This document shows, piece after piece, positions 10,295-17,543 of a stretch of DNA of 64,000 bases; the first letter of the stretch is position 1, and each line of letters begins with the position of its first letter. This DNA is from Pelagerythrobacter sp041912895 (GTDB lineage: Bacteria > Pseudomonadota > Alphaproteobacteria > Sphingomonadales > Sphingomonadaceae), in the NCBI RefSeq assembly GCF_041912895.1, contig NZ_JAYSGI010000001.1:1240001-1304000 (forward strand), written 5' to 3'. The notes under the pieces were generated by a model. The model worked only from the letters and a program-made list of their open reading frames with translations, had not been told where the DNA came from and did no database searches. The position numbers were made by a program, and so were the translations under genes.

Positions 10295-10596
10295 GCTGGC
10301 CCGAAGCCATCGCCTTCTGCGCGCTCATGCTTACCGTGATCGTTGCCGCGGGCATCTGGCTCGACGCGCACAGCACCAAGCTGAAGAACCGCACGAAGGA
10401 ACTGGAACTGCAAGTGCGCATGGCCGAGGCCAAGGCCGGGCAAACCAGTGACGCCGAAGCGGCCCGGCTGGAGGAACGCGTCCGCGTGCTCGAACGCATC
10501 GCGACCGACCGCAGCCCCGATCTCGCCGCGCAGATCGAGCAGTTGCGCGATCTGCACGAGATCGACGGACGCACTGTGAAGGAGAATGCACGATGA
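10291..10596 (+). CDS. PspB-like small membrane protein, array member 4
   Basis: The 101-residue protein has a membrane span at about 5-24, a polar coiled coil and the tail EERVRVLERIATDRSPD plus LAAQIEQLRD. The tail is nearly the same as in member 1. ATGA overlaps join it to members 3 and 5. No enzyme motif is visible. Confidence 0.8.
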   Translation: MSWPEAIAFCALMLTVIVAAGIWLDAHSTKLKNRTKELELQVRMAEAKAGQTSDAEAARLEERVRVLERIATDRSPDLAAQIEQLRDLHEIDGRTVKENAR

Positions 10597-10841
10597 GCAT
10601 GGGCACCGCACTGGTCGTCATCGTCGCGATCGTCGCTTTCGCCTGCATGCGGATCGCGCGTTACAATTCGCGCTCCGGCCGCAGCGATGCGAAGCATGTT
10701 CAGCAGCAGGACCACGACCCCGAGGCGCGGCGCGAGATCGACGACCTGCGCGAACGGATCAAGGTGCTCGAACAGATCACCGTCGATGGGCGCGAGGCAA
10801 AGGCGATCGCCGACGAGATAGAGAGGCTGCGCGACCGGTAA
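10593..10841 (+). CDS. PspB-like small membrane protein, array member 5
   Basis: The 82-residue protein has one span at about 4-21, a short polar linker and the tail LRERIKVLEQITVDGREAK with IADEIERLRD, a reduced version of the shared C-terminal motif. It is the last of the overlapping chain; a 49-base gap follows before member 6. Confidence 0.75.
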   Translation: MSMGTALVVIVAIVAFACMRIARYNSRSGRSDAKHVQQQDHDPEARREIDDLRERIKVLEQITVDGREAKAIADEIERLRDR

Positions 10842-10890
10842 CGCGCAGCCGATCGAAGGACACGCCAAAACGATACAGGCGAAAGGAGCA

Positions 10891-11136
10891 ATGCCCATGA
10901 GCGACCAGATCATCACCGCCGCCGCAGCGCTCGCCGCCATCGGCATCGTCGCATTCGCCGTGTTGCACGGCTGGCAAAGCTGGCTCGCGCTCAAGCAGCG
11001 CGAACTGGAGCGCATCGGAGGCCCGGCGCGCGAGATCGAAGGCGGCGCCCCGCTCGGTGCCGCGCGGATCGAGATCGCCGACCTGAAAGAGCGCATCCGC
11101 AAGCTCGAAGCCATCGCCAGCGGCGTGGATCTATAA
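10891..11136 (+). CDS. PspB-like small membrane protein, array member 6
   Basis: The 81-residue protein has one span at about 8-27 and a tail with RIEIADLKERIRKLEAIASGVD, the most diverged form of the array motif. Two Met codons (10891 and 10897) follow AAAGGAG; the second has the more usual spacing. It is the last psp-region gene and is followed two bases after its stop by a hairpin. Confidence 0.75.
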   Translation: MPMSDQIITAAAALAAIGIVAFAVLHGWQSWLALKQRELERIGGPAREIEGGAPLGAARIEIADLKERIRKLEAIASGVDL

Positions 11137-11137
11137 T

Positions 11138-11156
11138 CCTCCCCGGCACGGGGAGG
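11138..11156 (+). terminator. Hairpin after the psp array
   Basis: CCTCCCCG and CGGGGAGG form a perfect 8-bp stem around a 3-base loop, two bases after the last array stop codon. There is no T-tract, so it may stop polymerase or protect the 3' end weakly. It is also the left end of a repeat-like element. Confidence 0.5.
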
Positions 11157-11277
11157 GGGACCGCGACGCGAAGCGGCGGGGTGGAGGGGCACGCGCCGCA
11201 AGCGTTACGATAGCTGCCTGTTCCCCTCCGTCATCGAGCGCTGGCGCACTCGCTGCCACCTCCCCGACACGGGGAGG
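11138..11277. repeat. REP-like intergenic element bounded by identical hairpins
   Basis: The hairpin CCTCCCCG-N3-CGGGGAGG occurs at 11138-11156 and again at 11259-11277. The roughly 100 bases between contain further G-rich and C-rich runs (GGGGTGGAGGGG, GTTCCCCTCC). The layout is like a bacterial interspersed mosaic element. No gene is seen within it. Copies elsewhere in the genome would be needed to confirm it as a family. Confidence 0.55.
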
Positions 11278-11340
11278 AATGCGCGCCCGCCATTGCCAAG
11301 CCCCTTCCGTTTTCGCCGACCTCGCCCTACCTGCCGCTTC

Positions 11341-11748
11341 ATGCGAACCCTCGAAGACATCGCCGAAGAATACGAGTTCCTCGAAGGCGACGAACGCTAT
11401 CGCCTGCTGATCGAACTGGGCCGAGAGCTCGAAACCATGCCCGACGCGCTCAAGACCGACGCGACGCTGGTGCGCGGCTGTTCCGCCGCCGTGTGGGTCT
11501 ATCCTACCACCGAGGGCGACACGCTGCACTTCCTCGCCGACAGCAACGCCGCGATCACCAAGGGCATCGTCGCGCTGGTGATCGCCGCGGTGCAGGATCG
11601 GCCGGCCGCGGAGGTCGCGCAGATGGACGTCGCCGCCGCGCTCGCGCCGTTCGATCTCAAGAACCAGCTCAGCTCCAACCGCACGCAGGGCGTGCCGAAC
11701 ATGATCGCGCTGGTGCAGGATCACGCCGCACGTATCGCGGCCGGATGA
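11341..11748 (+). CDS. sufE: SufE, cysteine desulfurase sulfur acceptor
   Basis: The 135-residue product takes persulfide sulfur from SufS for Fe-S cluster assembly. It shows the SufE fold signatures: YEFLEGDERYRLLIELG at the N-terminus, the conserved LVRGCSAAVWV with the acceptor cysteine near residue 45, and LSSNRTQGVPNM near the C-terminus. The ATG at 11341 gives the normal family length. Other suf genes are not in this window. Confidence 0.95.
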   Translation: MRTLEDIAEEYEFLEGDERYRLLIELGRELETMPDALKTDATLVRGCSAAVWVYPTTEGDTLHFLADSNAAITKGIVALVIAAVQDRPAAEVAQMDVAAALAPFDLKNQLSSNRTQGVPNMIALVQDHAARIAAG

Positions 11749-11800
11749 CCGCCGCGCGCATCGCGGCCCGATGATCGCCGCGCGCATCGCGGCTGAATAA
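11723..11800 (+). repeat. Three tandem 26-bp repeats at the sufE stop
   Basis: Three imperfect copies of a 26-base unit (about CGCCGCGCGCATCGCGG plus CCCGATGA) run head to tail at 11723-11748, 11749-11774 and 11775-11800. The first copy encodes the last residues and stop of sufE; the second also ends in TGA and the third in TAA. It looks like local duplication of the gene's 3' end. Confidence 0.8.
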
Positions 11801-11920
11801 GCCGGTGCGCGGAACCGCCTCGCCGCCTGCGCGCTTTCCTTTCAGCATTTCCAACACGCCGTGATCTCCTCGCCCGCCGCTCGGCCAGGCGGGGCGACGG
11901 CAAGCTGCAAGGACCACACC

Positions 11921-12079
11921 ATGCCCATCATCATCCTGATCGCGACCGTCCTGCTTCCGCCGCTCGGCGTGGCGCTCAAGCACGGGCTGAACCGCGATTT
12001 CCTCATCAACCTGGTGCTCACGATCATCCTCTACGTGCCCGGGCTGATCCACGCCGTCTACGTCAACTACATGCGGTAA
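11921..12079 (+). CDS. YqaE/Pmp3-family small membrane protein
   Basis: The 52-residue protein consists of two membrane spans separated by LKHGLNRDFLINL, with the PPLGVAL and YVPGLIHAVYV motifs of the UPF0057/Pmp3 family. Family members are stress- or salt-induced proteins affecting membrane potential. The ATG at 11921 follows AAGGA. It is too short for many gene callers but is well conserved in form. Confidence 0.9.
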   Translation: MPIIILIATVLLPPLGVALKHGLNRDFLINLVLTIILYVPGLIHAVYVNYMR

Positions 12080-12101
12080 CGGCGAGAACGGGCCCGAAAG
12101 C

Positions 12102-12449
12102 GTGCGCCGCCTCTATCTCGCAGCGGGGATCGTCTCCGTCGCGCTCGGCGCGGTCGGCGCGGTGCTGCCGCTGATGCCCACGGTGCCGTTCCTGCTGCTC
12201 GCGGTCTATTGCTTCGCGCGCAGCAATCCGGCGTGGGAGCAGAAGATCCTCGACCATCCCCACTGGGGACCGCAGGTGCGCGACTGGCGCGAACGCCACG
12301 CAATCAGCCGCCGCGCCAAGACGATGGCGATCGGCGCGATGACCGTCGGCGCGCTCGTCACCTGGTACACGCTGGGCCACCCGTGGTATCTCGTATCCCT
12401 CGCGATCCTCGTAATCTGCGGCACCTGGATCGCGACGCGCAACGAGTGA
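12102..12449 (+). CDS. DUF454 (YbaN-like) inner membrane protein
   Basis: The 115-residue protein starts at GTG 12102 and has three hydrophobic segments. It carries DUF454 hallmarks: LGAVGAVLPLMPTVPFLLLA, CFARSNP and WEQKILDHPHWGP, then RDWRERHAISRRAK. The function of the family is unknown. Confidence 0.92.
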   Translation: MRRLYLAAGIVSVALGAVGAVLPLMPTVPFLLLAVYCFARSNPAWEQKILDHPHWGPQVRDWRERHAISRRAKTMAIGAMTVGALVTWYTLGHPWYLVSLAILVICGTWIATRNE

Positions 12450-12463
12450 GGGTAGCCGGTCAT

Positions 12464-13252
12464 ATGAACGACACCCTCGGCCTCGCCGAAATCGAAGCCT
12501 TCATCCGCGATGGCTTCGTCCGCATCGACCGCGGCTTCGACCGCGCGCTGGCGGAGGAGGCGCGGGCGATCCTGTGGCGGGCGACCGGGTGCGACCCGAA
12601 CGACCGCGCGACATGGACGCAGCCGGTGATCCGGCTCGGCCAGTTCGGCCAGCCGCCGTTTCGCGCGGCCGTGAACACGCCGGCGCTGCACCGTGCGTTC
12701 GATCAACTGGTCGGGCCGGGCCGCTGGCTGCCGCGCGACGCGCTCGGTACTTTCGTCGTCCGCTTCCCCTCACCCGATGCGCCGAGCGACGACGGGTGGC
12801 ATGTCGACATGAGTTTCGGCGAGGACCAGCCCGACTTCATGGAATGGCGCGCCAACGTCTCCAGCCGGGGCCGCGCGCTGCTGATGCTGTTCCTGTTTTC
12901 CGACACCGGGCCGGACGACGCGCCGACCCGCATCCGCGCGGGATCGCATATCGATATCGCGCGCCAACTCGCCCCGGCGGGCGAGGCCGGACTGACCTTG
13001 CGCGAACTGGCGGCGGACGGTTTTACCGGATCGGCGCATCGGCCTGAGATCGCGGCGACGGGCGAAGCGGGCACCGTCTATCTGTGCCACCCCTTCCTCG
13101 TCCACGCCGCGCAAGCCCATCGCGGCGCCAACCCGCGCTTCCTCGCCCAGCCCCCGCTGCTCCCGCGCGAGCCGCTCTCACTCGACCGCGTGGATGCCCA
13201 CTACTCGCCGGTGGAGATCGCCATCCGGCAGGCGATCGACGAGGACGGATAG
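12464..13252 (+). CDS. Phytanoyl-CoA dioxygenase (PhyH) family protein
   Basis: The 262-residue product looks like a non-heme Fe(II)/2-oxoglutarate oxygenase. The metal site is suggested by the H113-x-D115 motif (GWHVDMSFG) and distal H214 (HPFLVHAAQ), with an arginine about 11 residues later for 2-oxoglutarate. The ATG at 12464 avoids the long antisense-like extension. The substrate is not deducible; PhyH relatives hydroxylate diverse small molecules. It is convergent with crtZ. Confidence 0.82.
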   Translation: MNDTLGLAEIEAFIRDGFVRIDRGFDRALAEEARAILWRATGCDPNDRATWTQPVIRLGQFGQPPFRAAVNTPALHRAFDQLVGPGRWLPRDALGTFVVRFPSPDAPSDDGWHVDMSFGEDQPDFMEWRANVSSRGRALLMLFLFSDTGPDDAPTRIRAGSHIDIARQLAPAGEAGLTLRELAADGFTGSAHRPEIAATGEAGTVYLCHPFLVHAAQAHRGANPRFLAQPPLLPREPLSLDRVDAHYSPVEIAIRQAIDEDG

Positions 13253-13341
13253 CCACTGCGGGCGCTTATCGTTTTCCTCCAACGCCATGCTATCAAAGCG
13301 AAAAGCCGAGAAAGTCGCACTTTCTCCATCCGTGAGGAGCG

Positions 13342-13860
13342 TCACCTGGCGGCGCTATCCCGCACTACGGCCACGCCCGCTTCGCGCTGGCGTTTCAGTT
13401 CGGCCTTCAGCTTGGCCGGATCGCGCGCGAGGACGAAGCTGAAGCTCACCCCGCCGTGCTTGCCCACCGTCGCGTGGTGCAGCTTGTGCGCCTGCACCAG
13501 CCGCTTGGCGTAGCCGCGCTTGGGCACCCAGCGGAAATAGCGCTGGTGGACCAGCCCGTCGTGCACCAGCGTATAGATCACCCCGTAGGCGAGCACGCCC
13601 AGCCCGATCCACGTGCCCGGCCACCAGGCCGCCTCGCCCAGCACCCACTCGCTGCCAGCTGCGAACATGGCGATGCTCAGCGCGGCGCCGAACAGGGCGA
13701 AGCGGTCGTTCTTCTCCAGCAGCTTGTCGTGCGGTTCGTGGTGGTCGCGGTGCCATGCCCAGCCGAACCCGTGCATCACGTACTTGTGGCTCGCCCAGGC
13801 GACCCACTCCATCGCGGCGACGGTGGCGATTACGATCAGCAGGGGTACGATCACGCTCAT
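13342..13860 (-). CDS. crtZ: Beta-carotene 3-hydroxylase CrtZ
   Basis: The 172-residue integral membrane di-iron hydroxylase converts beta-carotene to zeaxanthin. All four histidine motifs are present: H25-x4-H30, H37-x2-HH(40-41), H100-x4-H105 and H125-x2-HH(128-129). Length and spacing are typical of the bacterial CrtZ family. It stands apart from other carotenoid genes. A thioesterase gene lies upstream on the same strand, 18 bases away. Confidence 0.95.
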   Translation of the reverse strand: MSVIVPLLIVIATVAAMEWVAWASHKYVMHGFGWAWHRDHHEPHDKLLEKNDRFALFGAALSIAMFAAGSEWVLGEAAWWPGTWIGLGVLAYGVIYTLVHDGLVHQRYFRWVPKRGYAKRLVQAHKLHHATVGKHGGVSFSFVLARDPAKLKAELKRQREAGVAVVRDSAAR

Positions 13861-13878
13861 GGCGCGATCCGGTATACG

Positions 13879-14280
13879 CTATTCGCCCTTGGGAAAGAAG
13901 AACCGCGACACTTCCTCGCCGATCCGCGCGGGGCGCAGGGTTTCGGCGTCGATGCAGCACCAGCTCGATTTGACCTCGGCCAGCACTTCCTCCCCGCGAT
14001 GGATGACGGTGGAATAGAACGCGCGGGCGCCCTTGATCGATTCGAGCACGGTGCGCGCGATCACGTCGTCTTCCAGGAAGGCGGGCTTGCGGTAGGTGAT
14101 CTCGTGCTTGAGCGCGACCCAAGCCTTGCTCGCCACCTCGTCCGCCGGGGCCAGCTTGCGCCAGTGCGCTAGCACCGCTTCCTGCACCCAGTTGAGGTAG
14201 CGGGCGTTGTTGACGTGGCCCATGAAATCGATGTCGTCGGGCACGACCGTGATCGGAAAGGCGAAGGACTTTGCTGACAT
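13879..14280 (-). CDS. Acyl-CoA thioesterase, 4HBT hot-dog family
   Basis: The 133-residue protein has the hot-dog thioesterase signature DIDFMGHVNNARYLNWVQEA (the Asp in the first turn is usually catalytic), followed by ALKHEITYRKPA and a beta-rich C-terminus with KSSWCCIDAET. It resembles YbgC/FadM-type acyl-CoA thioesterases; the substrate is unknown. The start at 14280 is divergent from leuC. Confidence 0.88.
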   Translation of the reverse strand: MSAKSFAFPITVVPDDIDFMGHVNNARYLNWVQEAVLAHWRKLAPADEVASKAWVALKHEITYRKPAFLEDDVIARTVLESIKGARAFYSTVIHRGEEVLAEVKSSWCCIDAETLRPARIGEEVSRFFFPKGE

Positions 14281-14407
14281 GGGTGTAAGCTACCACGCAT
14301 TCGTTGCGATTGCATTGCAATTCTCGGGGCTTCGACAAGGCCAAGCCTTGAGCGCGGCCAAGTTTTCCCATCTTGTCCGGCCCAGGCGGCGGGCATAGCC
14401 AAGCGCG
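14281..14407. promoter_or_regulatory. Divergent promoter region, thioesterase-crtZ / leuC
   Basis: This 127-base segment separates leftward thioesterase/crtZ from rightward leuC. It is somewhat less GC-rich than its flanks (for example TTGCGATTGCATTGCAATTC at 14305-14324, which contains the inverted repeat TTGCATTGCAA-like core). No leader peptide rich in leucine codons was recognised. Confidence 0.35.
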
Positions 14408-15841
14408 ATGGCCAGCCGCCCCCGCACATTGTACGAGAAGATCTGGGACGCCCACGTCGTGGAAATCCGCGAAGACGGCACCAGCCTGATCTTCATCGAC
14501 CGCCACCTCGTCCACGAAGTCACCAGCCCGCAGGCGTTCGAGGCACTGCGCGCGAACGGGCGCACGGTCCGCCGCCCCGACCTGACGCTGGCGGTGCCCG
14601 ACCACAACGTGCCGACCACCGCGCGGCTCGACGCGAGCGGCCAGCGCCTGCCGATCGCCGACCCGCAGAGCGCCGAACAGCTCGCCGCGCTGGAGCGCAA
14701 CGCGCCCCACTTCGGCATCCGCTACATCGACGCGACCGCCGCAGAGCAAGGCATCGTCCACGTCGTCGGCCCGGAACAGGGCTTCTCACTGCCCGGCGCC
14801 ACCATCGTGTGCGGCGACAGCCACACCGCCGCGCACGGCGGGATCGGCGCGCTCGCCTTCGGAATCGGCACCAGCGAGGTCGAGCACGTGCTCGCCACGC
14901 AGACGCTGCTGCTGCGCAAATCGAAGACGATGGAGGTCCGGGTCGAGGGCAAGCTCGGGCCCGGCGTGACGCCCAAGGACCTGATCCTGCACGTGATCGG
15001 TGCGATCGGCACTGCGGGCGGCACCGGCCACGTGATCGAATATCGCGGCGCGGTGTTCGAGGCGATGAGCGTCGAGGGCCGGCTGACCGTCTGCAACATG
15101 AGCATCGAGGGTGGCGCGCGCGCCGGGCTGATCGCGCCGGACGAAACGACCTTCGCCTACCTGGAAGGTCGCCCGTGCGCCCCACGCGGCGCGGACTGGG
15201 ATCGCGCGGTCGAATGGTGGCGCACGCTGCGCACCGACGAGGGCGCGATCTTCGACAAGTCGATCACGATCGACGCCGCCGATATCGAACCGACCGTCAC
15301 CTGGGGCACCAGCCCGGAAGATACCGTGCCGATCGGCGGCAGCGTGCCCTCCCCCGAAAGCTTCGCCGATCCGGCCAAGCAGGAGGCGGCGCGCAAGAGC
15401 CTCGCCTACATGGGTCTCGAACCCGGCCAGCGGCTGGCCGAGGTAGCGGTGGAGAACGTGTTCATCGGCAGCTGCACCAACAGCCGGATCGAGGACCTGC
15501 GCGCCGCCGCCGAGGTGCTGCGCGGGCGGCGCAAGGCGGACGGCGTGAAGTGGGCCATCGTGGTCCCCGGTTCGGGCCTCGTGAAGCGACAGGCCGAGGC
15601 CGAGGGGCTCGACAAGGTCTTTACCGAAGCGGGCCTCGAATGGCGTGAACCGGGCTGCTCGGCCTGCCTCGCGATGAACCCCGACAAGGTGCCGCCGGGC
15701 GAACGCTGCGCCAGCACCAGCAACCGCAACTTCGTCGGCCGCCAGGGCCCCGGCGCGCGCACCCACCTGATGAGCCCGGCGATGGCCGCCGCCGTCGCCG
15801 TGACCGGGCGGCTGACCGACGTGCGGGAGCTGGCCCGATGA
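14408..15841 (+). CDS. leuC: 3-isopropylmalate dehydratase large subunit
   Basis: The 477-residue protein isomerises 2- to 3-isopropylmalate in leucine synthesis, together with LeuD. The 4Fe-4S ligands are visible at C356 (GSCTNSR) and C417/C420 (GCSACLAMNPD). The CGDSHTAAHGG motif near 135-144 and SNRNFVGRQG near the C-terminus are typical. The downstream gene starts within the stop (ATGA overlap). Four genes separate it from leuC's partner-to-be leuD only loosely: three short ORFs lie between. Confidence 0.98.
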   Translation: MASRPRTLYEKIWDAHVVEIREDGTSLIFIDRHLVHEVTSPQAFEALRANGRTVRRPDLTLAVPDHNVPTTARLDASGQRLPIADPQSAEQLAALERNAPHFGIRYIDATAAEQGIVHVVGPEQGFSLPGATIVCGDSHTAAHGGIGALAFGIGTSEVEHVLATQTLLLRKSKTMEVRVEGKLGPGVTPKDLILHVIGAIGTAGGTGHVIEYRGAVFEAMSVEGRLTVCNMSIEGGARAGLIAPDETTFAYLEGRPCAPRGADWDRAVEWWRTLRTDEGAIFDKSITIDAADIEPTVTWGTSPEDTVPIGGSVPSPESFADPAKQEAARKSLAYMGLEPGQRLAEVAVENVFIGSCTNSRIEDLRAAAEVLRGRRKADGVKWAIVVPGSGLVKRQAEAEGLDKVFTEAGLEWREPGCSACLAMNPDKVPPGERCASTSNRNFVGRQGPGARTHLMSPAMAAAVAVTGRLTDVRELAR

Positions 15842-16242
15842 AGGGAGGCTGCGTCTGCGGGGGCGTCACGCTCGAACTGCCGCGCAAGCCCGAGTACATC
15901 AACATCTGCAACTGCCGCCTGTGCCGCTCGACCGGCGGCGCCTACGGCTACTTCGCGCCCGAGGAACTCACGCTCACCGGCGAGATCAAGGGCTTCCAGC
16001 GCGCCGACTTGCCCGACGTCTGGCTGACGATGCACTTCTGCCCGCACTGCGGCAGCGCCACGCACTGGACGCCGAGCGGCAACACGGCGCTCGGGCGCAT
16101 CGGCGTCAACATGAGGCTGTTCGTGCAGGACGAACTCGCCGGCATCGAGGTCCGCTATCAGGACGGGCGCGGCGTGATCGACGAAACCGACGATTTCGTC
16201 ACCACCGCCACCGGCCATATCGGCGACGGCAAGGCGTTCTGA
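15838..16242 (+). CDS. GFA/CENP-V family zinc protein
   Basis: The 134-residue product has the cysteine pattern of the glutathione-dependent formaldehyde-activating (GFA) fold: C5/C7 (CVCGG), C24/C26/C29 (CNCRLC) and C68/C71 (CPHCGS). Members bind zinc; most are not proven formaldehyde enzymes. It overlaps leuC by four bases and its stop overlaps the next gene's likely CTG start. Confidence 0.88.
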   Translation: MKGGCVCGGVTLELPRKPEYINICNCRLCRSTGGAYGYFAPEELTLTGEIKGFQRADLPDVWLTMHFCPHCGSATHWTPSGNTALGRIGVNMRLFVQDELAGIEVRYQDGRGVIDETDDFVTTATGHIGDGKAF

Positions 16243-16730
16243 CCCGCAAGTCCGCTTTCGCGCCGGTGGCGGCGCCCGATGCGCGGGTGCTGATCCTCGG
16301 CAGCTTGCCCGGCGAGGCATCGCTCGCCGCGCAACGCTACTATGCACACCCGCAGAACCGCTTCTGGCATCTCGTCGGCGGCGCGATCGGGGCGGACCTC
16401 GCCTCGCTCGACTACGACGCGCGGCTCGCAACGCTCAAGGCGCGCGGCATTGCACTGTGGGACACGGTCGCCTCGGCGCGCCGCAGCGGCAGCCTCGACG
16501 CGGCGATCCGCGAGGCCGAGCACGCGCCGCTGGCAGATCTCGCCGCCACCTTGCCGCACTTGCGCGCGGTCGCTTTCAACGGGCGCAAGTCCGCCGCGAT
16601 CGGGCGGCCGCAACTTGCAGGCAGCACGCTCCAACTGATCGACCTGCCCTCCTCGTCCCCCGCCTATGCCGCGATGCCGCTGGCGGAGAAAGAGCGGCTT
16701 TGGGCGCGGCTAGGCGATTTCCTCGGATGA
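16239..16730 (+). CDS. DNA-deoxyinosine / G:U mismatch glycosylase (UDG superfamily)
   Basis: The protein shows the UDG-superfamily motif RVLILGSLPGEASLAAQRYYAHPQNRFW and ends with DLPSSSPAYA, as in the bacterial DNA-deoxyinosine glycosylase (family 6 HDG-like) group; it removes deaminated bases. The start is uncertain. No ATG fits, and the family's N-terminus (TRKxxFxPV) begins right after a CTG at 16239 that overlaps the GFA stop. A GTG at 16266 would give a shorter 154-residue protein. I list the CTG version (163 residues). It is co-transcribed inside the leuC-leuD stretch. Confidence 0.8.
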   Translation: MTRKSAFAPVAAPDARVLILGSLPGEASLAAQRYYAHPQNRFWHLVGGAIGADLASLDYDARLATLKARGIALWDTVASARRSGSLDAAIREAEHAPLADLAATLPHLRAVAFNGRKSAAIGRPQLAGSTLQLIDLPSSSPAYAAMPLAEKERLWARLGDFLG

Positions 16731-16770
16731 CCCCTTGCCAAGATTCCTCCACCCTACCATTGACCGTAGG

Positions 16771-16941
16771 ATGACCAAGAAGCTTCCCTCCTCGCTCGGC
16801 GGCAAGGCCGCGGTGGCCGGCGCCGCGATCGGCTCCGCCGCGATCGCCGCGGCGCTGCTCTACGCGTCCAAGCGCAAGGCGAAGAACCGGCCGGCCCAGC
16901 CCGGTCCCATCCCTTCCGGCGAAAAGCCCGAAACCGACTGA
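16771..16941 (+). CDS. Small membrane protein, function unknown
   Basis: The 56-residue protein from ATG 16771 has a single hydrophobic alanine-rich span (AAVAGAAIGSAAIAAALLYA) followed by a basic patch (SKRKAKNR) and a Pro-rich tail. Its stop overlaps the leuD start by one base. An earlier in-frame ATG at 16735 is possible, but the context favours 16771. I do not recognise a family. Confidence 0.6.
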   Translation: MTKKLPSSLGGKAAVAGAAIGSAAIAAALLYASKRKAKNRPAQPGPIPSGEKPETD

Positions 16942-17543
16942 TGGAGCCGGTCTCGAGCATCGAGGGCCGGGCGATTCCGCTCGGCGCCAAGAATGTCGAT
17001 ACCGACGTTATCATCCCCGCGCACTGGCTGAAGACGGTGACGCGCGAAGGCCTCGGGCGCGGCGCGTTCGAAACCTTGCGCGCGCAGCCGGGCAACGTGT
17101 TTGACGATCCCGCTTTCGTCGGCGCGCCGATCCTGATCGCAGGCGACAACTTCGGCTGCGGATCGAGCCGCGAGCATGCCGCCTGGGCAATGCTCGACCT
17201 GGGCGTACGCGCGGTAATCGCGCCGAGCTTCTCCGACATCTTCAGCGGCAACGCGTTCAAGAACGGCATCCTCACCGTAGCGCTGCCGCAGGACCAGGTT
17301 GACCGGCTGCTGGAAGTCGCGCGCACCGATCCGGTTGCGATCGACCTCGAAAGCCAGACGGTCACCACCCCGTTCCAGGATCGCTTCGCGTTCGAAGTCG
17401 ACGCCTTTCGCAAGCACTGCCTGCTCGAAGGGCTCGACGAGGTCGGGCTGACGCTCGAACGCGGCGCCGCCATCACCGAATACGAACGACGTCAGGCATG
17501 CGACATGCCCTGGCTGGCACAACCACGGGAGAATGCCGCATGA
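16941..17543 (+). CDS. leuD: 3-isopropylmalate dehydratase small subunit
   Basis: The 200-residue small subunit completes the LeuCD isomerase. Typical motifs are AIPLGAKNVDTDVIIPAHWLK at the N-terminus and GDNFGCGSSREHAAWAM near 70-85, where substrate is recognised. The stop overlaps the start of the following oxidoreductase (ATGA). It is separated from leuC by about 1.1 kb holding three small genes in the same direction. Confidence 0.97.
   Translation: MEPVSSIEGRAIPLGAKNVDTDVIIPAHWLKTVTREGLGRGAFETLRAQPGNVFDDPAFVGAPILIAGDNFGCGSSREHAAWAMLDLGVRAVIAPSFSDIFSGNAFKNGILTVALPQDQVDRLLEVARTDPVAIDLESQTVTTPFQDRFAFEVDAFRKHCLLEGLDEVGLTLERGAAITEYERRQACDMPWLAQPRENAA

Noticed and set aside
12209..12463. Long upstream extension of the PhyH gene
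   Set aside because: The extension is the shadow of the DUF454 gene; ATG 12464 gives the family-like N-terminus.
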